From the IMG/VR virus record IMGVR_UViG_3300020156_000010, positions 1 to 45,315 of that record: DNA of 45,315 bases; one strand, written 5' to 3'. How positions within the stretch are numbered: position 1 is the stretch's first letter; each line of letters opens with the position of its first letter. Shown in pieces: positions 25,643-32,250 of the stretch. Origin of the DNA: a virus. A program made the position numbers and the translations under genes. The notes below the pieces were generated by a model that saw nothing but the letters and a program-made list of their open reading frames with translations, made no database searches and was not told the DNA's origin.

Positions 25643-26032
25643 ATGATGAAGACCATCTCTCAAGATACCTGGAATAACACTCCAGACGATTACAAGACAA
25701 TCAAAGAAGATGGTACACACATGAAGATGTTCTATGATAAAGAGATAGGTACTGTCTTAGCTCCTGTTAATGTGGTTGCTTCTGTATTTGAACTTCTTAC
25801 AGATCATAAGAACTTTATAGCAGTTCATCAGTATGGCCTTAAGTTTGTACGTACAGCAGATGGCACTGTAGTGAATGCTACAGCTTACATAACAATAGGC
25901 AGAGAGGATGAGAATGAATGGATTCTAGAGGATAAGCAGCATGTCATCTATGGTCCTTTTAAGACCTCTTTTACTCCAGATAAAACTATAAAGGAGTTGA
26001 TTGTTCCTTTTGGTCAACAGAATCTGTTTTAA
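25643..26032 (+). CDS. First early gene, unknown function
   Basis: 129 aa, soluble, mixed alpha/beta by appearance (TISQDTWNNTPDDYKTIKED at the N-terminus; LLTDHKNFIAVHQYGLKFVR in the middle). No family recognised. ATG 25643 (or 25646) follows AAGGAG by about ten bases. It is the first full gene after the divergent promoter region, the place of T7 0.3-type anti-defence proteins; this is only a positional hint. The sequence is acidic, as many DNA-mimic and anti-restriction proteins are, but not extremely so. Confidence 0.75.
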   Translation: MMKTISQDTWNNTPDDYKTIKEDGTHMKMFYDKEIGTVLAPVNVVASVFELLTDHKNFIAVHQYGLKFVRTADGTVVNATAYITIGREDENEWILEDKQHVIYGPFKTSFTPDKTIKELIVPFGQQNLF

Positions 26033-26051
26033 CCTACTTCTCTGAAGGGAG

Positions 26052-26171
26052 ATGATGTGTAGGTATTATCATGATGATGACCAACTGAAAGAAGGTGATT
26101 TAAGTCCCTCTGAAGATGACTCCTGGCAAGAGTCGAAACATTCTCCTTCGGGAGGATGTCAGGGAAGCTGA
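26052..26171 (+). CDS. Possible 39-codon early ORF
   Basis: Starts MMCRYYHDDDQLKEGD and ends SPSGGCQGS; AAGGGAG immediately precedes the ATGs (too close for the first, four bases from the second). It fills the gap between two genes, but the region also contains a perfect UUCG hairpin and a TATTATCATGATG start cassette in another frame (26071), so it may be an RNA leader instead. Confidence 0.3.
   Translation: MMCRYYHDDDQLKEGDLSPSEDDSWQESKHSPSGGCQGS
26139..26158 (+). promoter_or_regulatory. UUCG-tetraloop hairpin
   Basis: CATTCTCC, loop TTCG, GGAGGATG: eight pairs (one G-U) closed by the very stable C(UUCG)G loop. Just upstream, GACTC/GAGTC (26118-26134) forms another stem. It lies about 30 bases before the ribosome binding site of the next gene, without a T-run, so it is more likely an mRNA stabiliser or leader structure than a terminator. 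Confidence 0.6.
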
Positions 26172-26186
26172 TGAGGAGGAAAAACC

Positions 26187-26375
26187 ATGATATATAACAA
26201 CCTAAAAAATGCTTCAAAAATAGCTGATCGCATTGCCAAAGAAAAGAGCAAGGATATATATGTTGTATTAGATACTGATGATAACGGAGATTATGGTTAC
26301 ACCCTTACAGATGAAGAAGGTGTTAATACTCTATATACATTCCACCGTATTGATTACATAGCAGAAGCCTGCTAG
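26187..26375 (+). CDS. Small early protein, unknown function
   Basis: 62 aa: MIYNNLKNASKIADRIAKEK then a beta-like part (DIYVVLDTDDNGDYGYTLTD) and HRIDYIAEAC. ATG 26187 after GAGGAGG at nine bases. It looks like a small globular alpha-beta protein; no family recognised. Followed by short structured elements and the next small ORF. Confidence 0.7.
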   Translation: MIYNNLKNASKIADRIAKEKSKDIYVVLDTDDNGDYGYTLTDEEGVNTLYTFHRIDYIAEAC

Positions 26376-26400
26376 GGAGGAGGTAGAGAATCCCTACCTA

Positions 26401-26442
26401 GGAATACCATCTAAGGAGGTGTTATCATGATGATGGTATTCC
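26401..26442 (+). promoter_or_regulatory. Hairpin presenting a Shine-Dalgarno and start codon
   Basis: GGAATACCATC (26401-26411) is perfectly complementary to GATGGTATTCC (26432-26442). The 20-base loop contains AAGGAGG and the ATG at 26427. Such a stem could expose or lock translation start of the tiny ORF. Confidence 0.6.
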
Positions 26443-26474
26443 TTCCGCTCAAAGGCTTGATAAGCCCCTTCTAA
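26427..26474 (+). CDS. Possible 15-codon ORF
   Basis: MMMVFLPLKGLISPF, hydrophobic. It has an ideal AAGGAGG seven bases before ATG through the recurrent GTTATC leader, and lies in a perfect hairpin. It may be a leader peptide for the membrane-protein gene at 26514 or a micropeptide. No other support. Confidence 0.35.
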   Translation: MMMVFLPLKGLISPF

Positions 26475-26513
26475 ATAACAATACCTATAGTGAATTATAG
26501 GAGGAAAGGAATC

Positions 26514-26672
26514 ATGAAGATCATCAATCATCAACAACTAATGATTATTCTTATTACCCTAACATATCTACTAGGCATCTTCGTATTAGCTTTAGGCAGT
26601 ATCATCCTTGAACAAAGACATGTCATCCTAAGATTGCATAACAAAATATTTCAAAAACAGTTAGGAAACTAG
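26514..26672 (+). CDS. Small early single-span membrane protein
   Basis: 52 aa from ATG 26514 (AGGAGG at 26499-26504). One long membrane segment (about 8-33: LMIILITLTYLLGIFVLALG) followed by a basic helix (RHVILRLHNKIFQKQLGN). A short inverted repeat CCTATA/TATAGG (26484-26501) touches its ribosome binding site. Unknown; early membrane proteins of phages often alter host membrane or exclude other phages. Confidence 0.65.
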   Translation: MKIINHQQLMIILITLTYLLGIFVLALGSIILEQRHVILRLHNKIFQKQLGN

Positions 26673-27032
26673 AACTATACGCAATCATCCCTAGATTCTT
26701 GACGGTAGTCCTAATATTTTTATATCTATTGGCCTATAAAATATGTTTGAATTGTGTGTTACTGTGGTATACTGTTGTTGCCACAGTATGACAATCATCC
26801 TTAAGTAAATCTATAGCACATGTGTTACATGATTCTGATGTGAATAATTTGTCGAAAAGTAGTAGTAAATGTTCAAAGGACATATAATGCCTGTTCAGAA
26901 TCATTATTGACATGTGTTAGTGTCTGCTGCGAGTGAATGAGCTTGAAGCAATTATTGACCAGGAAAGGAGGATAGAGGTATAATTGAAATCACCGAACAG
27001 CCATTCGTAAATAAAGGAGATGTCATACTGAC
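26673..27032 (+). promoter_or_regulatory. Regulatory intergenic region upstream of the wHTH operon
   Basis: About 360 bases with no full gene. It contains an extended -10 promoter at 26746-26773, an inverted repeat on that promoter, a 10-base direct repeat ACATGTGTTA (26818-26827 and 26910-26919) and a 9-base inverted repeat ATGATTCTG/CAGAATCAT (26829-26837, 26896-26904). The density of paired sites suggests protein binding, possibly by the wHTH protein at 27215. Confidence 0.55.
26746..26788 (+). promoter_or_regulatory. Promoter with overlapping operator-like inverted repeat
   Basis: TTTGAA (26746-26751) or TTGAAT, 15-16 bases, extended -10 TGGTATACT (TATACT 26768-26773). TACTGTGG (26760-26767) and CCACAGTA (26781-26788) are an exact inverted repeat spanning the -10 and start point. 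Confidence 0.6.
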
Positions 27033-27036
27033 ATGA
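26983..27036 (+). CDS. Possible 17-codon ORF with ATT start, coupled to the next gene
   Basis: Reads IEITEQPFVNKGDVILT; AAAGGAGG lies about eleven bases upstream of ATT (26983), and its TGA overlaps the ATG at 27033 (ATGA). This would explain how the next gene, thirteen bases from its nearest Shine-Dalgarno, is started. It could be chance. Confidence 0.25.
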   Translation: MEITEQPFVNKGDVILT

Positions 27037-27272
27037 TGAAGCTCATTACAGATAATATCGAAATAGAAGTGTCACCTGATTCATGTGTTTATTTTGAGGA
27101 TAAGACAACCGGCAATACTGTTTACGTATCTCTAAAGTTGGACAATAAAACATTACAGGAGATACATCACGATAATAATGACCAAATCAAAGAGATGGAG
27201 GGTATTAAATCAATATGCGAGAAAGTCTTCAGCGATTGTTTGAGGTTGCTGAGTACGTTAGACAAGAGCTAG
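27033..27272 (+). CDS. Small early protein upstream of wHTH regulator, unknown
   Basis: 79 aa: MMKLITDNIEIEVSPDSCVY, a beta-like N-terminal half, then a helix (NNDQIKEMEGIKSICEKVFS). It overlaps the regulator gene by 58 bases in another frame. No family recognised; the tight overlap suggests co-translation with the regulator, perhaps as a partner. Confidence 0.6.
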   Translation: MMKLITDNIEIEVSPDSCVYFEDKTTGNTVYVSLKLDNKTLQEIHHDNNDQIKEMEGIKSICEKVFSDCLRLLSTLDKS

Positions 27273-27592
27273 GAGTGTCTGACTTTGCATGGCCTCAACT
27301 TAGGATATTCCTTTTAGTAGCTATTCAAGATGCTATTGAAGGACATGACTTTAAGGGTGTTCCTATGCCAGAGGCTTGTAAGAAATTAGACATGCCTCAG
27401 AGTAACTTATCAAGGAATTTTAGAATGTTGTCAAGTTATGCAGAAAAGAAGGAGGATGGAGAGGTAGTCTGGAGGGGATATGGTCTTCTCCAGGCTACTC
27501 AAAACCCATTCAATAGAATATCATGGAATATGCTTCTAACAGACAAGGGAAGACATGTCGCTCAGAAGCTTCACAATATACTTGCAAACTAA
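27215..27592 (+). CDS. Winged-helix DNA-binding protein (MarR-like)
   Basis: 125 aa. The layout fits a small winged helix protein: N-terminal helix (RESLQRLFEVAEYVRQELG), FAWPQLRIFLLVAIQDAIEG, a recognition region with CKKLDMPQSNLSRNFRMLSSY, a wing (EDGEVVWRGYGLLQ) and LLTDKGRHVAQKLHNIL, the usual MarR ending. It probably controls phage early transcription, perhaps via the repeats at 26760-26919. ATG 27215 follows GGAGGG by about twelve bases. A strong terminator follows, so it ends the early unit. Confidence 0.8.
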   Translation: MRESLQRLFEVAEYVRQELGVSDFAWPQLRIFLLVAIQDAIEGHDFKGVPMPEACKKLDMPQSNLSRNFRMLSSYAEKKEDGEVVWRGYGLLQATQNPFNRISWNMLLTDKGRHVAQKLHNILAN

Positions 27593-27621
27593 ATAATCAT
27601 CATCATAAACAACTGAATAAT

Positions 27622-27673
27622 AAAAGGTCTCCTTAAAAGGACTGTTTGAGAAATCCTTTTTGGAGACCTTTTT
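27622..27673 (+). terminator. Strong Rho-independent terminator
   Basis: AAAAGGTCTCC (27622-27632) pairs perfectly with GGAGACCTTTT (27662-27672), with an inner AAAAGGA/TCCTTTT stem, ending in five T. Separates the regulator unit from the small gene at 27703. Confidence 0.85.
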
Positions 27674-27702
27674 GATTGTTATTTTTTGGAGGACATGCTA
27701 TC

Positions 27703-27846
27703 ATGGGATCAATTACATACGAAAGGCCCTGGACTCCTCCGACCAAAGAAGCATCCAAGACCTTATTCCACACCGCATCTTGTCGGTGTCGCTTTGCTGT
27801 TGATGTTGACAGTATAGCATCCAAAATAAAGAATGACAAGGTGTAG
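27703..27846 (+). CDS. Small basic protein between two terminators, unknown
   Basis: 47 aa: MGSITYERPWTPPTKEASKT then ASCRCRFAVDVDSIASKIKN. ATG 27703 follows GGAGG (27688-27692) by ten bases via GCTATC. Cys-x-Cys and a short basic N-terminal part; no family recognised. It is isolated between a terminator on each side and just before the structured RNA candidate, so its promoter must be local or it depends on read-through. Confidence 0.55.
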   Translation: MGSITYERPWTPPTKEASKTLFHTASCRCRFAVDVDSIASKIKNDKV

Positions 27847-27870
27847 GTGTAGCATTGCTACACTTTTTTA
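27847..27870 (+). terminator. Rho-independent terminator
   Basis: GTGTAGCATTGCTACAC (27847-27863), seven pairs with a three-base loop, then seven T. It isolates the following gene-free stretch from upstream transcription. Confidence 0.85.
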
Positions 27871-28440
27871 TTATAAGAAGTTGTAACAACTGCTTCAGCC
27901 TAGAAAGCTGCCCTGCTCACCACAGGTGTTACAACCGTTAGATGGAGATGCCAAATCACGAAGATAAAAACCGTCCTGGGATGTTTGACATGACTCTACT
28001 GGAAACTGTAGATACAGTTGTGTCTTACAGATGAGGAGGAACAGGGAATATGAGGTGGTAACTCAGCCCGTAAAGCCAGACCGTGAGGGCATAACCCTGT
28101 AAATCGACCGAAAGCCAAGAGCTGGCTCCACACAGTGTAGGTCATCCTCTCTAATCAATAGGGAGGACTCCCTCTGCCTTCAAGCTTCACCTCCAGTGTT
28201 GTGGATAACTTGTTCTACATTTGATTATCAATCATGACATTCTACAAATTCGTCTTCAACCTTGTTGACTGATTGTCCTACTGTCTGTAGAGTAGTAACT
28301 ACAAAGGTAAGCAGTAACCGAACGAAATTGGATGGCGTAGCCAGACGATTGAGAGAGAAAATCGAAAAGGGTAACTTTAGAACAAAGAGAAGATGAACCT
28401 GTAGTAAGAGATGGAAAGAAGCTAGGTAGGAAGGGGTAAG
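27871..28440 (+). ncRNA. Large structured RNA candidate (~570 nt)
   Basis: A gene-free stretch, visibly richer in G and C than nearby spacers and dense in stems. Examples: GTTGTAACA/TGTTACAAC (27880-27888, 27927-27935) enclosing two small hairpins (CAGC/GCTG, CCTG/CAGG) as a closed three-way junction; AACTGT/ACAGTT (28004-28019); TGAG/CTCA (28051-28065); GACC (28079-28082) with GGTC (28140-28143) enclosing AGCCA/TGGCT (28113-28127); TCCTCTCT/AGGGAGGA (28145-28167); TCAAC/GTTGA (28256-28268). Size and location in a phage recall the ROOL and GOLLD classes of large phage RNAs, but I cannot confirm a match. No group I or II intron core, RNase P or tmRNA signature was seen. The + strand is inferred from the flanking terminator and genes. 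Confidence 0.55.
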
Positions 28441-28452
28441 GGAGGGGTTACA

Positions 28453-28917
28453 ATGTTGATGACAATAGCTGAGTGTAGTAAATCTTTGAACATACCTTCA
28501 ACCACACTCCGGTATTGGATTAAAACAAAGAAGATACAATCTCAGTCCGAGATTAGAGAGGGTGAATCTGTTACTGTCGTTGATGATGATGAAGTAAAGG
28601 CTTATGCTACTTCTAAAGTTAGCTACAAAGTTGATGATGATGAAGACGTAATGAATGAGATACCTCCTTCTACAAGTTTAGTTCAAGTAGAGTTTTTGAA
28701 GGAACTTAAGCCTGTCTACGATAGATTGATTGATGCTGAAAGACATGCTGCCGTACAAGATACTGAAAACATGTTCCTTAGAGAAGATCTGAAAGTTGCT
28801 AAAGAAAGAATATTTGAATTGGAGAATGAGGTTGTTAACTTAAGACATAAGTATGAGCATTTATTGAATTCTACAATCAATTTAGGGTTCATAAAGATAA
28901 GAAGACAGAATATTTAA
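28453..28917 (+). CDS. MerR-like helix-turn-helix protein with coiled coil
   Basis: 154 aa. The N-terminal domain MTIAECSKSLNIPSTTLRYW plus IKTKKIQ is a MerR/excisionase-type winged HTH (about residues 3-30). An acidic linker (VDDDEDVMNE) and a long coiled coil (about 90-140, LREDLKVAKERIFELENEV) follow, suggesting dimers. This layout is common in Firmicutes phage regulators. ATG 28453 is seven bases after GGAGG. It follows the structured RNA directly, and GTTACAA at 28447-28453 can pair with TTGTAAC at 27881-27887, which could link the two. Confidence 0.8.
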   Translation: MLMTIAECSKSLNIPSTTLRYWIKTKKIQSQSEIREGESVTVVDDDEVKAYATSKVSYKVDDDEDVMNEIPPSTSLVQVEFLKELKPVYDRLIDAERHAAVQDTENMFLREDLKVAKERIFELENEVVNLRHKYEHLLNSTINLGFIKIRRQNI

Positions 28918-28923
28918 TCTCAC

Positions 28924-28940
28924 AGCCCACCTTAGAACCA
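28924..28940 (+). promoter_or_regulatory. Putative phage RNA polymerase promoter, copy 3 (endolysin block)
   Basis: AGCCCACCTTAGAACCA, identical to the copy at 38007. It sits seven bases after the MerR-like gene stop and about 90 before the endolysin. Confidence 0.68.
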
Positions 28941-28948
28941 AATAAAAC

Positions 28949-28998
28949 AGACTACTTAAAACAGACTCTTAAAGGTTTGTTATAGGTGGTCTTTTATT
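28949..28998 (+). promoter_or_regulatory. Hairpin in endolysin leader
   Basis: AGACTACT (28949-28956) pairs with GGTGGTCT (28985-28992) (two G-U pairs) and is followed by TTTATTAT. It starts nine bases after the phage promoter motif; it could be the 5' hairpin of the phage transcript or a terminator for host-polymerase transcripts arriving from the left. Confidence 0.5.
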
Positions 28999-29029
28999 AT
29001 GATCATGATGAAGAAAGGAGAATACTTAT

Positions 29030-29743
29030 ATGTCTATAGATAAAGATTTAAAGATTAAACTTATGAATCTTACAGGTAGTTTTGAGACAGGTCAGATAGC
29101 ACCTGATTGTTATGGTCTTGTAGCTGGTAATTATGATGATGAAGGTTTGTCTTGGGGAGTTCTTCAATGGAATTTAGGACAGAAGACTCTACAACCCTTA
29201 TGGTCAGAACTATCTGGAAAGGCTGAAACTAAGGCCATTCTAAAAAGCTACTATCCACATTTTCTGAAGGTTCTCCGTATGGAACATAAACAACAAATGG
29301 CTTGGGCAGAGGCTGTAAGTTACTCTAAAAATAAATCCATCGTGACACAGCCTTGGAGAAACTATCTTAAGAATCTTGGAATGTCTAATGTAGGTCAGGA
29401 AGTACAAATCAAGGCGACTGAAGCATACTTTAGAAAAGCTGAACAAATGGCGTCTGAGTTTGGACTTTCTTCAGAACGTGCTTTGGCTCTGATGTTTGAC
29501 ATTGCAGTCCAGAATGGAAGTATCAAACCAGTTTCCAAAGAAAGGCTGAAGGTGTTCCTTAAGAGTGGTCATCATGATGAACAATCATTATTAATCAAAA
29601 TAGCAGAGGAAGTAGCAAATACATCTTATCCTCAGTGGAGACAGGATGTACTGTCTCGAAAGATGACAATAGCAAAAGGAAAAGGTGTAGTACATGGTCA
29701 TACGTATGACCTTATTAGTGTACCCTTGACAATTCACATGTGA
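29030..29743 (+). CDS. Endolysin, lysozyme-like glycosidase (GH46/chitosanase-like fold)
   Basis: 237 aa. The N-terminus LTGSFETGQIAPDCYGLVAGN then GLSWGVLQWNLGQKTLQPLW is a widespread signature of lysozyme-superfamily hydrolases in Clostridia/Negativicutes and their phages; Glu in SFETG is the likely acid and ALMFDIAVQNGSI a conserved core helix. No signal peptide, so release through a holin is expected; 29788 encodes a candidate. No cell-wall-binding module is evident. Placing lysis genes in the early/middle part resembles T7 gene 3.5. ATG 29030 follows AAAGGAG. Confidence 0.75.
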   Translation: MSIDKDLKIKLMNLTGSFETGQIAPDCYGLVAGNYDDEGLSWGVLQWNLGQKTLQPLWSELSGKAETKAILKSYYPHFLKVLRMEHKQQMAWAEAVSYSKNKSIVTQPWRNYLKNLGMSNVGQEVQIKATEAYFRKAEQMASEFGLSSERALALMFDIAVQNGSIKPVSKERLKVFLKSGHHDEQSLLIKIAEEVANTSYPQWRQDVLSRKMTIAKGKGVVHGHTYDLISVPLTIHM

Positions 29744-29787
29744 ATGTTTATGATGGACATACATCACATTTTAGGAAAGGAATGGTA

Positions 29788-29931
29788 ATGATGGACGAGC
29801 ATAAAGAGTCACTGGAAGAACTGACAAAAAGGGTTCGTAAGGAAGTTCAACATGAAGATACTGTTTTCTGGGTTAAATGGGCTGTATGGGTTGTTTTAGG
29901 ACTTTTGATTATAGGATTCGTGACTAAATAG
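29788..29931 (+). CDS. Holin candidate (XhlA-like, C-terminal membrane anchor)
   Basis: 47 aa from ATG 29788 (AGGAAAGG upstream; 29782 and 29791 also possible). A charged amphipathic helix (HKESLEELTKRVRKEVQHED) precedes one C-terminal membrane segment (VKWAVWVVLGLLIIGFV). This order and size match the XhlA-type haemolysin/holin family that pairs with endolysins in Firmicutes phages. It directly follows the endolysin. Confidence 0.65.
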   Translation: MMDEHKESLEELTKRVRKEVQHEDTVFWVKWAVWVVLGLLIIGFVTK

Positions 29932-29974
29932 GATGCTTCAAGAAGCGTTATCACAACAATTAGAGGAGGAATAT

Positions 29975-30202
29975 ATGAAAAATATTACGGTAATATTGTT
30001 GCCCAGAAGTATTAAAGACGTTGAAATGATACTGACGTTTGCTAAGAATCTAACTGGAGCAGCATGTGAATACTGTCCTGACAAACTAGCCTGTGATGCT
30101 AAAAAAGATAAGTGTTGCATTATGGGTGAAAGGATATCCAAAATTGCCCATCTCCTTTGTTATGAGGAAGAAGGCCGGAGCAAAGTTTATGGAACAATAT
30201 GA
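29975..30202 (+). CDS. Small cysteine-rich protein, unknown
   Basis: 75 aa from ATG 29975 after GAGGAGG. Cysteines CEYC, CDAKKDKCC and a late Cys could bind zinc; RISKIAHLLCYEEEG ends the fold. No family recognised. Overlaps the methyltransferase start by 14 bases. Confidence 0.7.
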   Translation: MKNITVILLPRSIKDVEMILTFAKNLTGAACEYCPDKLACDAKKDKCCIMGERISKIAHLLCYEEEGRSKVYGTI

Positions 30203-30962
30203 ACTGCATCTTGGAGACTGCTTAGAGATAATGCCTGAGATACCAGACCACAGTGTAGATATGATTTTGTGTGATTTGCCTTATGGAACTACTGCCTGTA
30301 AATGGGACGTAACTCTGCCATTTGATAGGTTGTGGTGTCAGTATGGAAGGATTATTAAAAATAATGGAGCTGTTGTTTTATTCGGAAGTCAACCATTTTC
30401 TGCAAATCTTATCATGAGTAACACAAAGCTATTTAAGTACGAGTGGATATGGCTAAAAAATGTACCTACGGGCATGGCACAAGCGAAATATCAACCAATG
30501 AAGTATCATGAAAATATATTAGTATTTTACAAAAGCAAACCGACATTTAATAAACAGATGGTGGAAAGAGAGGGCAAGGGAAGAGATTGTTATAAATATG
30601 AGCATTATTGTGGTGAAAGTAATCATGTCAAAATGAACAAAGTCAAAGCATTTTATAATGAAATATTGGTAAACCCGAGTAGTGTGTTGCTATTCAATGC
30701 TGTTCCCAATAGAAACGGCAAACTTCATCCCACCCAAAAGCCAGTAGCCTTATGTGAGTATTTGATACGCACCTACACCAACGAAGAAGAAACCGTCCTA
30801 GACAACTGCATGGGAAGCGGAACTACAGGTGTAGCTTGTGCTAACGCAGGTAGGAAGTTCATCGGTATTGAGAAGGAAGAGAAATACTACTACTTAGCCC
30901 AGGAAAGAATCTATGCTGCTTACAATGAGCATTCCCAAAAGGGCGAAGATATATACGGGTAA
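30189..30962 (+). CDS. DNA methyltransferase, beta-class (N6-adenine or N4-cytosine)
   Basis: 257 aa from ATG 30189; the frame extends upstream but HLGDCLEIMPEIPDHSVDMI is the normal N-terminus. Motif IV is DLPY (29-32), then a target-recognition middle with KNVPTGMAQAKYQPMKYHE, and the AdoMet motif DNCMGSGTTG (205-214) near the C-terminus; DPPY-like motif before the AdoMet motif defines the beta class. No restriction partner is nearby, so it probably protects phage DNA from host restriction. Codons and base composition differ slightly from the T7-like core (more C and G), as in other accessory genes here. Confidence 0.92.
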   Translation: MEQYELHLGDCLEIMPEIPDHSVDMILCDLPYGTTACKWDVTLPFDRLWCQYGRIIKNNGAVVLFGSQPFSANLIMSNTKLFKYEWIWLKNVPTGMAQAKYQPMKYHENILVFYKSKPTFNKQMVEREGKGRDCYKYEHYCGESNHVKMNKVKAFYNEILVNPSSVLLFNAVPNRNGKLHPTQKPVALCEYLIRTYTNEEETVLDNCMGSGTTGVACANAGRKFIGIEKEEKYYYLAQERIYAAYNEHSQKGEDIYG

Positions 30963-30996
30963 TAAATGTTATGTAAACCATTGAGGAGGTATGTAA

Positions 30997-31371
30997 ATGA
31001 TTAGCACTATTAGATTAGCAGGACCATTTAAACGTGGTGAACATCCTCATATGAACGATAGTTGTGAACTCGGTGAAGTGTGTGTTAGCGAGATGCTAGA
31101 TGACAGTATGGACCACATAGAAAAGAAGCTGAAGGAATTTGATTCAGCTATGAAAATCAATAGACCTTTTGGTGACTGGGGAGATACCAGAACCCTTGTA
31201 AGGGTTAATGAAAGGTCTTGGGTACAGATTGTCTTTAATGATGAATACCTGGGCAGGGGTGACTCCTCTCAATGGTATGGAGTTTCATGGTGTGAAGATG
31301 ATGAACACGGAAAAGAAGATGCTCTGGAACTTCTAAAATGGATGGATGACACGTTAGAGGCGTGGGCTTAA
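30997..31371 (+). CDS. Hypothetical accessory protein
   Basis: 124 aa, acidic, with MKINRPFGDWGDTRTLVRVN and a Trp-rich C-terminal half (SSQWYGVSWCEDDEHGKEDA). No family recognised. ATG 30997 follows GAGGAGG. First in a run of small genes with individual ribosome binding sites between methyltransferases. Confidence 0.7.
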   Translation: MISTIRLAGPFKRGEHPHMNDSCELGEVCVSEMLDDSMDHIEKKLKEFDSAMKINRPFGDWGDTRTLVRVNERSWVQIVFNDEYLGRGDSSQWYGVSWCEDDEHGKEDALELLKWMDDTLEAWA

Positions 31372-31394
31372 TCGTGATTATGGGAGGCTTGGAC

Positions 31395-31574
31395 GTGAAA
31401 GACATTCCAATGAACTATTCCGAACATGCAAATTTGAATGGATACCATTACCTCAGAGTAATGACTGCAAACGGTTGGGAGTACCGTCACTGGAGCGGAA
31501 TAGAAAAGAGATGGGTTAAGTTTGACCCTAGCCGAAACCAAGCGGTAGTGGCTGAGTTTGAAAAGACTTGCTAA
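31395..31574 (+). CDS. Hypothetical small protein
   Basis: 59 aa from GTG 31395, eight bases after GGGAGG; the frame is open to 31362 but upstream starts lack a site. It has a small beta-rich core (YHYLRVMTANGWEYRHWSGI) and a helical end. Not recognised. Confidence 0.55.
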   Translation: MKDIPMNYSEHANLNGYHYLRVMTANGWEYRHWSGIEKRWVKFDPSRNQAVVAEFEKTC

Positions 31575-31610
31575 TGACGGTTATCTGTACAAGTAAAAGG
31601 AGGGGTTTAG

Positions 31611-31982
31611 TTGATTAGAAACATGAAGATGGAACTAGACGAAGCAAAAACATTGCTCAAGGCTTGGAACGAATGGGCTTTATCATGTGGAGCTGATTCA
31701 TCAGAGTTTGGTATGGGTGAGCCTATATATGGCAGCATTCTTGATAAAACCAGAGCTTATCTAAGAGGCAAACAGGCGTTAGAACAATGCTTCACTACAT
31801 CTTTTAAAATCGGTCAAAAAGTAATGGCCGACATTGACGGACAGAAAAGAAGAGGCTATGTAGACTCAGTAATCGTCGATAACAACGGCATATGGTACAA
31901 CGTGATGTGCAGTAACCCTAACCCAAACCTTATGGCTCCTACTCTCTTTAAACTATTAGACTTTATGATAGAGCCTATCTGA
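31611..31982 (+). CDS. Hypothetical protein with SH3-like C-terminal part
   Basis: 123 aa from TTG 31611 (GGAGGGG five bases before). Helical N-terminal half (MELDEAKTLLKAWNEWALSC), then FKIGQKVMADIDGQKRRGYV, the pattern of a small beta barrel such as those in phage nucleic-acid-associated proteins. Function unknown. Confidence 0.6.
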   Translation: MIRNMKMELDEAKTLLKAWNEWALSCGADSSEFGMGEPIYGSILDKTRAYLRGKQALEQCFTTSFKIGQKVMADIDGQKRRGYVDSVIVDNNGIWYNVMCSNPNPNLMAPTLFKLLDFMIEPI

Positions 31983-32034
31983 CGCAGATAACCCATCTTA
32001 TCTTTACCAGTTGGAAACAGAGGAGGGCTTCAAA

Positions 32035-32220
32035 GTGACTTTTGCGACATTGGGCTGGATAGTTTGTGCGTTACTACTTTATACAATATTAGATGATGTA
32101 ATAAAATCTCTACCTCGTTGTAAATCTGCTGGCGAGTTAATTCATACATTGCTTGTAATTATGCTCAACACTGGTATGGCATATTGGGTTTTTCTAGCTA
32201 CAAAGAAGCTAATGAGTTAA
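32035..32220 (+). CDS. Small two-span membrane protein
   Basis: 61 aa from GTG 32035 after GAGGAGG. Two membrane segments (about 3-20 FATLGWIVCALLLYTIL and 37-55 LLVIMLNTGMAYWVFLA) joined by a short basic loop (KSLPRCKSAGE). Unknown; lies just before the C5 methyltransferase. Confidence 0.6.
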   Translation: MTFATLGWIVCALLLYTILDDVIKSLPRCKSAGELIHTLLVIMLNTGMAYWVFLATKKLMS

Positions 32221-32250
32221 ATGGAGATTTAGTTCATGAAGGAGGAAGTT

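Noticed and set aside
26907-26912. Consensus TTGACA as a further early promoter
   Set aside because: No acceptable -10 at 15-19 bases downstream.
27871-28440. Group I/II intron, RNase P RNA or tmRNA
   Set aside because: No catalytic core, domain V, conserved P-RNA box or tag peptide frame was seen, and no host gene is split here.
30093-30188. Longer methyltransferase start
   Set aside because: The upstream part overlaps the Cys-rich gene and lies before the normal N-terminus; ATG 30189 gives a standard protein.
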